Program-made: the position numbers and the translations under genes
The notes under the pieces: model-generated
Database searches by the model: none
The model's input: only the letters and a program-made list of their open reading frames with translations
What the model was told of the DNA's origin: nothing
Part shown: piece after piece, positions 29,468 through 37,968 of the stretch
Layout of the letters: every line of letters starts with the position of its first letter
Numbering within the stretch: position 1 is the first letter of the stretch
Assembly: GCA_035548835.1 (NCBI GenBank)
Contig: DASZSB010000148.1
Coordinates: 1 to 64,000 of the forward strand
Reading direction: 5' to 3'
From: FEN-1219 sp035548835
GTDB lineage: Bacteria > Pseudomonadota > Gammaproteobacteria > Steroidobacterales > Rariloculaceae
DNA: 64,000 bases

Positions 29468-30858
29468 GCAGGATCGTCGCCGTCTCGAATCGCGTGGCGG
29501 AGCCGCGGCACAAGGCGTCCGCGGGCGGCCTCGCGGTCGGCGTGCTCGGTGCGCTCGAGAAGGACGGCGGAGTCTGGTTCGGCTGGAACGGCGAGCTCGT
29601 GTCCGGCGAGTCGCAGGACCCGGTCGTGCACGTCCGTCAGGGAGTGACGTACGCGACGATCGCGCTGAACGACGTGCAGTTCGAGCGCTACTACAACGGC
29701 TTCTGCAACAACACGCTCTGGCCGCTGTTCCATTACCGGCTGGGACTCTTCGAGTACGATCGCGGGCAGTACGAGAGCTACGTTGCGGTCAGCGACCTGT
29801 TCGCCCGCAAGCTGCGGCCGCTGCTCAGGCACGACGATCTTATCTGGGTGCACGACTTCCACCTGATCCCGCTCGGCCAGCGTCTGCGCACGGCCGGTGT
29901 GGAGCAGCCGCTCGGATTCTTCCTGCACACCCCGTTCCCGTCGTTCGAGGTGTTGCGCGCGCTGCCGGTACACGAGGACCTGCTGCGCAGCCTGTGCGGT
30001 TACGACGTCGTGGGTTTCCAGACGGCACGCGACCTGCGCGGGTTTCTGGATGCCGTGACGCAGCCCGGCATCGGCGCCACGCCGCTCGCCGACGGCTCGC
30101 TTCGATTCGGCGACCACACGGTTCGCGCGCTCGTGTGCCCGATCGGCGTCGACGTCGAGGATTGCGCCCGTCGCGCCGCCGCCAGCGAGGGCTCGCGCCA
30201 GCTTGCCGGCATTCGCGCGAGCCTGCACGGCCGCCGGCTGCTGATCGGCGTGGACCGTCTCGATTACAGCAAGGGATTGCCGAAACGATTCGAGGCGTTC
30301 GAGACGCTGCTCGAGCAGCATGCCGAGTTCCGGCGCGAGATCACGTTCACGCAGATCGCCGCGCCCACGCGCTCCGGGGTTCGTGCCTATACGGAGATCC
30401 GCCACGAGCTCGAGCGCCTGGCCGGCCACATCAACGGCCGGTTCGCGGAGGTCGACTGGGTGCCGCTGCGGTATCTGAATCGCGCCATCGAGCGCGGCGT
30501 CCTGCTCGCGATGTTCAGGCTCGCGCGCGTCGGTCTCGTGACGCCGTTTCGCGACGGCATGAATCTCGTCGCCAAGGAGTACGTCGCCGCGCAGGACCCG
30601 GCCGACCCGGGCGTGCTCGTGCTGTCGACGATGGCGGGCGCCGCGGAGGAGCTGCGCGACGCGGTGCTCGTGAACCCGTTCGACACCCGCGCGGTCTCGG
30701 AGGGCATCCGCCGCGGGTTGACCATGTCGCGTGACGAGCGCCGAGCCCGCCATGCCGCGTTGCTCGACGTGCTGCGCCGCAACGACATCGATGCTTGGCG
30801 CGAACGATTCGTCGCGGCGCTCCGTCGGCGCCCCGCCACCGGCGTCGCCCGGGCGTGA
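29464..30858 (+). CDS. otsA: trehalose-6-phosphate synthase
   Basis: A 464-residue GT20 glycosyltransferase that joins UDP-glucose (or another NDP-glucose) to glucose 6-phosphate. Motifs: VSNRVAEP and SAGGLAVGV at the N terminus, WVHDFHLIPLGQRLR, FFLHTPFPSFEV, IGVDRLDYSKGLPKR with the donor-phosphate Arg and Lys, and DGMNLVAKEYVAAQ. The start is GTG at 29464, overlapping the GH15 stop by 4 bases (GTGA); the frame also runs upstream to an ATG at 29380, but that lead has no family similarity. Last gene of the otsB-GH15-otsA operon. Confidence 0.94.
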   Translation: MSRIVAVSNRVAEPRHKASAGGLAVGVLGALEKDGGVWFGWNGELVSGESQDPVVHVRQGVTYATIALNDVQFERYYNGFCNNTLWPLFHYRLGLFEYDRGQYESYVAVSDLFARKLRPLLRHDDLIWVHDFHLIPLGQRLRTAGVEQPLGFFLHTPFPSFEVLRALPVHEDLLRSLCGYDVVGFQTARDLRGFLDAVTQPGIGATPLADGSLRFGDHTVRALVCPIGVDVEDCARRAAASEGSRQLAGIRASLHGRRLLIGVDRLDYSKGLPKRFEAFETLLEQHAEFRREITFTQIAAPTRSGVRAYTEIRHELERLAGHINGRFAEVDWVPLRYLNRAIERGVLLAMFRLARVGLVTPFRDGMNLVAKEYVAAQDPADPGVLVLSTMAGAAEELRDAVLVNPFDTRAVSEGIRRGLTMSRDERRARHAALLDVLRRNDIDAWRERFVAALRRRPATGVARA

Positions 30859-31089
30859 GTCACGCGCACTAACGCGCACGAGACAGGATGTGACCGAATC
30901 CGGACCTGGTGCGGGTTACGTCAATCAAGTCTCTCGTCACTAACTGACACGGCGGGTCAAGCCGACGCGACATAACGCCGGCATGCACGCCGGCGCACGG
31001 CCTCGCGCCGGGCGTGGCATGGCTCTTGCTCCTCTGCTCGTGTGGTCCACCGCGGCTGCGGCCGTGGACACGAGTAAGCGGGTGCGATC
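30859..31089. other. intergenic region after otsA with a GC hairpin
   Basis: 231 bases. A perfect stem, CGCCGGC and GCCGGCG with a 6-base loop, lies at 30976-30995, without a T tract. A 41-codon frame from 30983 to 31108 would overlap the next gene and has a hydrophobic middle, but it has no ribosome binding site and I do not call it. Confidence 0.4.
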
Positions 31090-31377
31090 ATGGAAGTGCG
31101 AGTGCTGAATATCCTGCCGATACCGGTGTGTCCGGAACCGGACTACCTGCGCGTCCATACCGAGCCGGAGCCGTACGACGATACCGTCGTGCTCGCGACG
31201 ATCGAGCGCGTGACCGACCGCGCCCGGCCCGGCGAGGCTGTGACCAAGCGCATCAGGACCCTCGTTGCACGCCGCCCGATGCCCGTCGATGCCGTGCTGA
31301 CGTTCGCGATGAGCTACGCCGCGCGCAAGCACATCCCGGTGGTCTATGCCGACGGGGATCCCGGTAGCGCCGCCTGA
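31090..31377 (+). CDS. hypothetical small protein (95 residues)
   Basis: I do not recognise this protein. It is soluble-looking, starts MEVRVLNILPIPVCPEPDYL, has a mixed middle with predicted strand DTVVLATIERV and helix VDAVLTFAMSYAARKH, and ends in an acidic tail. The amino-acid composition is balanced and unlike the Arg/Ala-rich shadow frames of this GC-rich DNA, which is the main reason to accept it. There is no signal peptide or membrane helix. It precedes the pilin gene by 36 bases on the same strand. The start ATG has only a weak purine stretch upstream. Confidence 0.55.
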   Translation: MEVRVLNILPIPVCPEPDYLRVHTEPEPYDDTVVLATIERVTDRARPGEAVTKRIRTLVARRPMPVDAVLTFAMSYAARKHIPVVYADGDPGSAA

Positions 31378-31413
31378 TCGGCCCGAATTCGAGTTGGTCT
31401 GGAGCCAGTCCTC

Positions 31414-31953
31414 ATGAGTACTGCCTACGCGATGCGGACGCTGCCGGCCCGGCGACACCCGGAGGCCGGCTTCACTTTGATCGAGCTCATGATCGTGGTG
31501 GCGATCATCGGCATCCTGGCGTCGATGGCCATTCCCGCCTACCAGAGCTACACGATCCGTGCCCAGGTGGCCGAAGGGCTCGCGCTGGCGGCGGCCGCGA
31601 AGCCGCCGGTTGCCACCTCGTTCCTCGATCGCGGCCAGGCGCCCGCGAATCGCGTGGCCGCGGGCCTGTCGGCCAACGCGACCGATTCCAGCGGACAGTA
31701 CGTGACGTCGATCGACGTCGCGAACGGCGTCATCGTGATCACTTACGGCCACGCCGCCAGCGCGCTGATCGCCGGGCTGACGCTCACGCTGACGCCGTAC
31801 GAGACGCAGGACGGGTCGGTCTCCTGGCGCTGCGGCACATCCGCGGCGCCGGCAGGGCTGAACCTGCTCGGGACCGCCGGCGGCGGCAACACTGCCGTCT
31901 ACATCGCTCCGACGGTGCCCGTGCAGTACCTGCCGTCGAGCTGCCGACTGTAG
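31414..31953 (+). CDS. pilA: type IV pilin (PilA-like major pilin)
   Basis: A 179-residue prepilin. The leader is long (19 residues, MSTAYAM...RHPEAG) and ends in Gly19, with the mature chain FTLIELMIVVAIIGILASMA including Glu24 at mature position 5, the PilD cleavage and methylation signature. The following hydrophobic helix forms the fibre core. C140 and C177 near the C terminus would close the D-loop disulfide. An ATG at 31432 would give a shorter 13-residue leader and is a real alternative. GGAG lies upstream of 31414. No other pilus genes are in the window. Confidence 0.9.
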   Translation: MSTAYAMRTLPARRHPEAGFTLIELMIVVAIIGILASMAIPAYQSYTIRAQVAEGLALAAAAKPPVATSFLDRGQAPANRVAAGLSANATDSSGQYVTSIDVANGVIVITYGHAASALIAGLTLTLTPYETQDGSVSWRCGTSAAPAGLNLLGTAGGGNTAVYIAPTVPVQYLPSSCRL

Positions 31954-31960
31954 CGTTGGC

Positions 31961-32467
31961 TCAGGTGTTCGCGCGTATCAGCCACGCTTCGTACGCCACG
32001 AGCACGGCGTAGGCCGCGACGAGCGCCAGAAAGACCGCCTTGCCGGGAACGATCCGGAACAGGCGGCTCCGGGCGACGGCGACCAGCAGCACGATGCCGA
32101 TGCCGGTCAATGCCATCTTGACCACGGCGAACAGCGACGGATGCTCGTTGACGAGCAGGGCCAGCAGCGGATTCACTTCCGTGGCGCCGTTGCCGAGCAG
32201 CGTCACGGTCAGAAACGCGTCGGCCACGCTGAGCGCGAGCATCGTCAGCGCCAGGAACAGCAGTTGCGGATGATGCCAGTCGATCGGCACGTCGCGATCG
32301 GTGGTCCTGCGGCCCGCTCGCCGGCGCGGGTTGAACGCGCCACGCAGGATGCTGCGGACGGTCAGGCTCCGCCGATCGGCCGTGTTGGCCCGCCGCTCGA
32401 CGAGCGGCGCCGCATCGCTCGCCGTCGTCGCGGGTTGATCTGCGCCGGAATCTCGGGGACGGTCCAT
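31961..32467 (-). CDS. DUF5658-like small membrane protein
   Basis: A 168-residue protein with a hydrophilic, Arg-rich N terminus of about 65 residues (containing VERRANTADRRS) and three hydrophobic helices: LLFLALTMLALSVADAFLTVTLL, LFAVVKMALTGIGIVLLVAVA and VFLALVAAYAVLVAYEAWLI. The ADAFLTVTLLGNGATEVNPLLALLV segment with an Asp and NP turn is the DUF5658 pattern. Function unknown. Convergent with the pilin gene, 7 bases apart. Confidence 0.72.
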   Translation of the reverse strand: MDRPRDSGADQPATTASDAAPLVERRANTADRRSLTVRSILRGAFNPRRRAGRRTTDRDVPIDWHHPQLLFLALTMLALSVADAFLTVTLLGNGATEVNPLLALLVNEHPSLFAVVKMALTGIGIVLLVAVARSRLFRIVPGKAVFLALVAAYAVLVAYEAWLIRANT

Positions 32468-32597
32468 ACGGGTCGGGTGACAGGGTGTGCGCCAGCGTGA
32501 CGCGCGGTCGTCCGGCTGACCAGCCGCCGTCGCCGAAACTGCGACTCACGTCGCCCTCTGCGATAATGCCGGACTCGCCGCCGCCACGGAGCCATGC

Positions 32598-32945
32598 ATG
32601 ACGCGCGCCACGATCTATCACAACCCGAAGTGCAGCAAGAGCCGCGGTGCGCTCGCGTTGCTCGAGCAACGCGGCGTCGACGCGACCGTGATCGAGTATC
32701 TGAAGACGCCGCCTACGGCCGCAGAGCTCGCGGCGCTCGTGGCGAAGCTCGGCATCGCGCCCGAGCAGCTCGTCCGCAAGGGCGAGGACGTGTACAAGCA
32801 GCACTACGCCGGCAAGACGCTGTCGGCCGAGGAGTGGATCGCGGCCATGGTCCGGCACCCGATCCTGATCGAGCGGCCGATCGTCGTGGTGGGCGATCGT
32901 GCCGTCCTCGGCCGTCCTCCCGAGAACGTCGAGCGGCTGCTCTGA
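32598..32945 (+). CDS. arsC: ArsC-family (glutaredoxin-type) arsenate reductase
   Basis: A 115-residue thioredoxin-fold protein of the glutaredoxin-coupled ArsC family. The catalytic Cys12 lies in YHNPKCSKSRGAL, and the phosphate/arsenate-binding region IERPIVVVGDRAVLGRPPENV is intact. It would reduce arsenate to arsenite, using glutathione and glutaredoxin. No arsenite efflux gene or ArsR regulator is adjacent, so a YffB/ArsC-like role other than arsenic resistance is possible. The ATG at 32598 is preferred over an out-of-frame ATG at 32594; GGAG is 6 bases upstream. Confidence 0.87.
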   Translation: MTRATIYHNPKCSKSRGALALLEQRGVDATVIEYLKTPPTAAELAALVAKLGIAPEQLVRKGEDVYKQHYAGKTLSAEEWIAAMVRHPILIERPIVVVGDRAVLGRPPENVERLL

Positions 32946-33101
32946 CGAGGGGCGCGACGCGCGCCGGGCCGGGGCGTCGTGCCCCGGAGCCGCACCGGTC
33001 GTGAACTGCGTCGCGAACGCAGCCACGGAAGTGAGACGTGCTCGCCGCAGAGATGGTTAGCCCGTGAATACGATGGCACGGTCACATCAGGCGTAGCCCG
33101 G

Positions 33102-33119
33102 GAGCTCCGGGGGGAGCTC
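33102..33119 (+). promoter_or_regulatory. stem-loop in the leader of the GGDEF-EAL gene
   Basis: GAGCTCC and GGAGCTC form a perfect 7-base stem with a GGGG loop, 27 bases upstream of the ATG at 33146 and just before the AGGAA ribosome binding site. The 200-base leader does not show a c-di-GMP riboswitch core that I can recognise. The hairpin may affect translation or stability. Confidence 0.35.
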
Positions 33120-33145
33120 GGGTCTCGTCTGGTCCAGGAATTCTC

Positions 33146-35791
33146 ATGGGCGCCAGGAAGGGAGCCGTCGCGCGCAAAACCGAGCGCGACGCGGCACCGA
33201 AGGGGGAATCGCTGCGGCAGGCGCAGGCCAGGCTGCAGTGTGTCGTCGAGCTCGCGGCGGACTGCTACTGGGAGCAGGATCAGCACCTTCGGTTCACGAA
33301 GTGTCAGGTGCGCCAGCCGGCGGAGGCCGCCGGCTGTCTCGACGGGTTGGTTGGCAGCACGATGCCGGATCTGTGTCCGGCCCCCGTGGGCGCGCGCGGC
33401 TGGGACGCGCACCGCGAGCGGTTCGCCGAGCGTCAGGCGTTTCGCGACCTGATCCTGCCGCTTACTGATGCGCGGGGCGCGATTCGCTTCGTGAGCTTCA
33501 GCGGTCAACCCGTCTTCGACGACCGGCTGGGATTTCGCGGTTACCGTGGGATCGCGCAGGACGTCAGCGTGGCGATGCGCGCAGAGCACCTGCAGCAGCT
33601 CGAGCACACCATCGCGCGGATCCTGGCCGAGACCGACGGCGTTCCGGAGGCCCTCAAGGTCGTGGTGCACTCGATTTGCGAGCTGCAGGGCTGGGCCGCG
33701 GGCGCCTTCTTCGGTTACGACGAGCAACACGGCCGGCTGCGCTGGTGCGGCGGCTGGGGCACGGCGCCCACGCGGTCGATTGCGCCGGGCATGGCGGGCG
33801 GCGGGCAGTCGGTGATCGGCTCGCTGCGCGACGTGCCCGACTGGCTGCCGGGACACGGTGAGCCCGTCTGGGTCGCCGACCTCGCGTCCGATCCGCGCAC
33901 GGCGCACGCGCCGCTCCCCGCAGACGTCGAGTGGCGGTCGGGCGTGTTCGTCGCGGTGCGCTCGCGCGGTGCGGTGCTCGGCATTCTCGAGTTCTACGCG
34001 CCGTGCATCGCCGCGCCGGACCCGGGCCTCGTGCGCGTGCTGCGCGTGGCGGCTGCGGAGATCGGTCACTTCTACGAGCGGGCGGTCGACATGGAACGGC
34101 TGCGCGAGAGCGAGGAGCGTTTCTCCTCGACGATGGAGCTCGCCGCCATCGGCATCGCCCACGTGGGCCACGACGGCCGCTTCGCCTACGTGAATCCGCA
34201 GCTGTGCGAAATGCTGGGATACAGCGAGGCGGAGCTGCTCGGGCTGACTGTGGCGCAGATCACCCACCCCGATGACGCGGGCAAGACCGACGACCTGCGC
34301 GACCAGCTGCGCTCGGGTGCAATCAAGTCGTTCAAGGTCGAGAAACGCTACCTGCGCAAGGACGGCACACCGCTCTGGGTCGGGCTCACGATCGCAGTGA
34401 AGCGCGACCGTCGCGGCCGGCCGGCCTACGACGTCTCCATCGTCGAGGACATCTCGGATCGCAAGCGGGCCGAGGAGAAGATCCAGTACCTCGCCACGCA
34501 CGACGGCCTCACGGGCCTGCCGAACCGCGTGATGTTCACGGAGTTGCTGGCGCTGGCGGCGGAGAGGTCGCGGCGTTACCGCCGCAGCTTCGCCGTGCTG
34601 TTCGTCGATCTCGACCGCTTCAAGATCATCAACGACACGCTCGGCCACGAAGCCGGCGACGTGCTGCTGCGCGAAATCGCCGCGCGGCTCAAGGATTGCG
34701 TGCGTGCGAGCGACGTCGTGGCGCGCCTCGGCGGCGACGAGTTCGTCGTGCTGCTGCAGGAAGCCGGCGGCGAGACGGACGTGGGGTCCATCGCGCGAAG
34801 CATTCTCGCGGCCGTCATGAAGCCGGTCGTGATCCTGGACCACGAGTGCCGCGTGACGGCCAGCATCGGCGTCTGCATGCATCCGGCGGACGGCCAGGAC
34901 GAGCTCGCAGTCATGAAGCACGCCGACATGGCGATGTACCTGGCGAAGGAAGAGGGCAAGAACAACTACCAGTTCTACACGGACGACATGAAGGCGCACT
35001 CGATCGAGCGGCTGACGCTCGAGAACGGTCTGCGCCGCGCGCTCGAGCGGCAGGAGTTCTCGCTGCACTATCAGGCCAAGGTGGACTTCCGTACCGGCAG
35101 CATCACCGGTGTGGAGGCGCTGCTGCGCTGGCAGACGCCGGAGCTCGGGAACGTTTCGCCCTCGCAGTTCATTCCGGTCGCCGAGGAGACGGGCCTGATC
35201 GTGCCGATCGGCCGGTGGGTGCTGCGCGAGGCCTGCGCGCAGAACGTGGCCTGGCAGCGGGACGGGCTGCCGCCGATCCGCATGTCCGTGAACCTGTCGA
35301 TGCGCCAGCTGAACGACGACGGTCTGATCGAGGAGATCCGCGAGGTGCTGCGCGCGACCGGCATGGCGCCGGAGCTGCTCGAGCTCGAGGTGACCGAGAG
35401 CACGATCATGCAGAACGCGGAGCGCGCCGTGAGCGTGCTGACCGCGATCAAGTCGCTCGGCGTGCGTCTTGCGATCGACGACTTCGGCACGGGCTACTCC
35501 TCGCTGGCGCATCTGAAGCGCTTCCCGATCGACACGCTGAAAGTCGACCGCTCGTTCATCCGCGAGGTGCCAACGGGCGCCGAGGATCGCGCCATCACGG
35601 AGGCGATCATCGCGATGGGCAAGACGCTCTCCCTGACCGTGGTCGCGGAAGGCGTCGAGACGCCCGAGCAGCAGGCGTTCCTGCGCGAGCGCGCCTGCGA
35701 CGAGATGCAGGGGTACTACTTCAGCACGCCGGTGCCGGCGATCGAGTTCGCCGCGCTGTTTCGCGCGTACCAGCCGCAACCGCTCGGCTGA
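33146..35791 (+). CDS. PAS-GAF-PAS-GGDEF-EAL cyclic-di-GMP signalling protein
   Basis: An 881-residue soluble sensor that may both make and break c-di-GMP. Order: an N-terminal PAS-like domain (about 25-145), a GAF domain (about 150-310), a PAS domain (about 325-440, with a PAC-type KRYLRKDGTPLWVGL), GGDEF (about 450-610) and EAL (about 625-880). The diguanylate cyclase motif is intact (GGDEF at 529-533) and so is the inhibitory site RASD at 520-523. The phosphodiesterase motifs EALLRW, NLSMRQ, DDFGTGYSS and EGVET are also intact. There are no membrane helices, so the signal is cytoplasmic. AGGAA precedes the ATG at 33146. It stands as a single gene. Confidence 0.93.
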   Translation: MGARKGAVARKTERDAAPKGESLRQAQARLQCVVELAADCYWEQDQHLRFTKCQVRQPAEAAGCLDGLVGSTMPDLCPAPVGARGWDAHRERFAERQAFRDLILPLTDARGAIRFVSFSGQPVFDDRLGFRGYRGIAQDVSVAMRAEHLQQLEHTIARILAETDGVPEALKVVVHSICELQGWAAGAFFGYDEQHGRLRWCGGWGTAPTRSIAPGMAGGGQSVIGSLRDVPDWLPGHGEPVWVADLASDPRTAHAPLPADVEWRSGVFVAVRSRGAVLGILEFYAPCIAAPDPGLVRVLRVAAAEIGHFYERAVDMERLRESEERFSSTMELAAIGIAHVGHDGRFAYVNPQLCEMLGYSEAELLGLTVAQITHPDDAGKTDDLRDQLRSGAIKSFKVEKRYLRKDGTPLWVGLTIAVKRDRRGRPAYDVSIVEDISDRKRAEEKIQYLATHDGLTGLPNRVMFTELLALAAERSRRYRRSFAVLFVDLDRFKIINDTLGHEAGDVLLREIAARLKDCVRASDVVARLGGDEFVVLLQEAGGETDVGSIARSILAAVMKPVVILDHECRVTASIGVCMHPADGQDELAVMKHADMAMYLAKEEGKNNYQFYTDDMKAHSIERLTLENGLRRALERQEFSLHYQAKVDFRTGSITGVEALLRWQTPELGNVSPSQFIPVAEETGLIVPIGRWVLREACAQNVAWQRDGLPPIRMSVNLSMRQLNDDGLIEEIREVLRATGMAPELLELEVTESTIMQNAERAVSVLTAIKSLGVRLAIDDFGTGYSSLAHLKRFPIDTLKVDRSFIREVPTGAEDRAITEAIIAMGKTLSLTVVAEGVETPEQQAFLRERACDEMQGYYFSTPVPAIEFAALFRAYQPQPLG

Positions 35792-35893
35792 TTCCCGGCG
35801 CCCGTCGCCGCGGCACGCGCGATCGCCCGCCAGCGTGCCCGGAACGCGCGGGGAAGGTACCATTCCCGCCACTCGGGGCCACGGAGCTTCAGC

Positions 35894-36997
35894 ATGCTAG
35901 CGGGAAGAAAACTCTGGCACGTCGCTGGTCGTGTCGTCGCGCTCGCCGGTCTGACGTGTCTCGCGGCCCGTCACGCGGGCGCCGGGGTCACGGCGGTACG
36001 CTTCGCCGAGAACCCGCTCGTCAGCGTCCGCTCGGATCCGTCCGTCGGCGACAACGTGAACGGGCCGTCGATCATCCGGGTGCCCGATTGGGTCAGGAAT
36101 CCGCTCGGCAGGTACTACATGTACTTCGCGCACCATCGCGGCACGTACATCCGTCTGGCCTATGCCGACTCGCTCCATGGACCATGGAAGATCTACGCGC
36201 CGGGCGTGCTGAACGTCGCCGCGACCGCGCTGTTCCGCCCGCAGCCCGATCCGCCCTATGAGATCTACGGCGTCTATACCCACGTCGCCTCGCCCGAAGT
36301 GCTGGTCGACGACGCGCACCAGCGCATCATCATGTGGGTGCATGGCCAGTTCTCCGACGGCAAGAGATGGCCCGACGACCCGCTCGAAGCGCACGCGTGG
36401 CTGCGCCAGAACGGCTATAGCCAGGTCACTCAGGTCACCGTGTCGAGCGACGGCCTCCACTTCGATGCGCAGCCGGCCATCAGCAAGGAACCGTACCTGC
36501 GCGTCTTCCAGCACGGCGGCGAGTACTACGGCATCGTTCGCCTGGGCCATCTGGTGCGTTCGAAGGACCCGCTCGAGCCCTTCGAGAACGGCCCGAATCC
36601 CTTCCGTGACACGCCGTACAGCAACAAGGTGCGACACGTCGCGCTGCTGGCCGAAGGCGACACGCTGCACATCTTCCTCTCCGTCATCGGCGCGGCGCCC
36701 GAGAGCATCCTGCATACGACGCTGTCGCTCGCGGGCGATTGGCAGAGCTGGAAGGTCGGCCCCTTCGACGAGGTGCTCAAACCGGAGGCTCGCTACGAAT
36801 GCCCCGACTGGCCCGTCCGCGCATCCGAGGTCGGTGAGATCTACGGCGCGGCGCGGCAATTGCGCGATCCCGCCGTGTACGTGGAGAAAGGCGCGGGTGG
36901 TGCGCAGAAGGCGACACTCTTCTATACCGTCTGCGGAGAGCAGGGCGTGGCGGCCGCCGATCTCGAGCTCGGCGCAACGCCGGGCGGGACGCGCTAG
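35894..36997 (+). CDS. exported beta-propeller-like protein (GH43/GH32 fold-like)
   Basis: A 367-residue exported protein with a signal peptide ending about ARHAGAG. The body resembles five-bladed glycosidase-type propellers, with repeated strands such as YYMYFAHHRGTYIRLAYADS, SPEVLVDDAHQRIIMWVHG and HVALLAEGDTLHIFLSVIG, each pairing an aromatic motif with an Asp-containing turn. I do not see a full GH43 catalytic triad, so enzymatic activity is uncertain. Its TAG stop overlaps the TAG stop of the convergent TauD gene within the palindrome CTAG. Confidence 0.65.
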   Translation: MLAGRKLWHVAGRVVALAGLTCLAARHAGAGVTAVRFAENPLVSVRSDPSVGDNVNGPSIIRVPDWVRNPLGRYYMYFAHHRGTYIRLAYADSLHGPWKIYAPGVLNVAATALFRPQPDPPYEIYGVYTHVASPEVLVDDAHQRIIMWVHGQFSDGKRWPDDPLEAHAWLRQNGYSQVTQVTVSSDGLHFDAQPAISKEPYLRVFQHGGEYYGIVRLGHLVRSKDPLEPFENGPNPFRDTPYSNKVRHVALLAEGDTLHIFLSVIGAAPESILHTTLSLAGDWQSWKVGPFDEVLKPEARYECPDWPVRASEVGEIYGAARQLRDPAVYVEKGAGGAQKATLFYTVCGEQGVAAADLELGATPGGTR

Positions 36998-37833
36998 GCG
37001 GGCCGGTCGCCGCGGATCGTGACGCGCCGCCCCGAGCGCACGGCCGGGTAGTAGTCCCAGACGGCGTAGTGCTGCGTGGCGCGGTTGTCCCAGAACGCGA
37101 TCGAGTTCGGTCGCCAGCGGAACCGGCACTGGAAGTCGGGCCGCGTCACGTGCGCGAACAGGAACGCGAGCACGCCCTTGCTCTCCGCCTCGCTGAGCTC
37201 GTTGATCCGCGTGGTGAAGATCGAGTTCACGTACAGCGTCTTGCGCTTCGTGAACGGATGCGTCGCGATCACGGGGTGCACGGCCTTTGGATGCGCACGG
37301 TCCGCGGCGTCCTGCCCGTCGCGTCGTGCCCGATCGGTGTAGTTCGGCGCGCCGTCGTGGGTGGCGGTCAGCGGCCCGAGGAAGCGCCGCATCGGCTCCG
37401 AGAGCGCCTCGTAGGCCGCGTACATGCTCGCGAACAGCGTGTCGCCGCCCGTCGGTGGCACGGTGGTCAGATGCAGGATGCTGGCGTACGGCGGCTTCTC
37501 GTCGCACGAGACGTCGGCGTGCCATTTGTCGCCGACGACGCGCTTCGTCTTCTCGTCGGCGTGCACGGGCAGGATCTCGGTCCATTCTGCGCGCGGCTTG
37601 TTGCGGACCGAAGGGTGCACGTGCAGCTCGCCGAACCGGCGGCCGAAGGCGAGCTGCTGCTCCGCGCTGATGTCCTGGTCGCGGAAGAACACGACCTGGT
37701 GCTCGTTCAGCGCGTTCCGGATGCTGCCGACGTCCTCGTCCGACAGCTCCTCGCGCAGATCGAGGCCGAAGATCTCGGCGCCGATCAAGGGATTCAGCGG
37801 TTCGATCGACAACGGGCGCCGTGGCTGCGACAT
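36994..37833 (-). CDS. TauD/TfdA-family alpha-ketoglutarate dioxygenase (copy 1)
   Basis: A 279-residue Fe(II)/2-oxoglutarate oxygenase. The iron ligands H105 and D107 (WHADVS) and the distal His in NRATQHYAVWDYYP are present, as is the 2-oxoglutarate-binding Arg region in RRVTIRGDRP. The family includes taurine and 2,4-D dioxygenases; the substrate here is unknown. It is divergent from a second TauD-type gene across 135 bases and may share regulation with it and with the downstream TctCBA transporter on the other strand. Confidence 0.9.
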   Translation of the reverse strand: MSQPRRPLSIEPLNPLIGAEIFGLDLREELSDEDVGSIRNALNEHQVVFFRDQDISAEQQLAFGRRFGELHVHPSVRNKPRAEWTEILPVHADEKTKRVVGDKWHADVSCDEKPPYASILHLTTVPPTGGDTLFASMYAAYEALSEPMRRFLGPLTATHDGAPNYTDRARRDGQDAADRAHPKAVHPVIATHPFTKRKTLYVNSIFTTRINELSEAESKGVLAFLFAHVTRPDFQCRFRWRPNSIAFWDNRATQHYAVWDYYPAVRSGRRVTIRGDRPA

Positions 37834-37968
37834 TGACCTTCCCTTCTTCCGATGTGTGGCGGTCGAGGCCGTGGCTGCCTTGACCCGGCCAGCATATTGC
37901 GCTCATTCTTCGGGGCAATCACAGGGGGCTTCGGACCACATCGCCGGTTGCGGAGTCGAGGAGCAGTC

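Noticed and set aside
30983..31108. 41-codon frame with a hydrophobic middle before the orphan protein
   Set aside because: No ribosome binding site and it overlaps the next gene; likely chance.
32946..33145. Possible c-di-GMP riboswitch before the GGDEF-EAL gene
   Set aside because: The conserved GEMM core is not visible; only a simple hairpin is present.
32804..35872. Minus-strand 1022-codon frame opposite the GGDEF-EAL gene
   Set aside because: Arg/His/Leu-rich antisense frame, produced by codon bias of the coding strand, without recognisable motifs.
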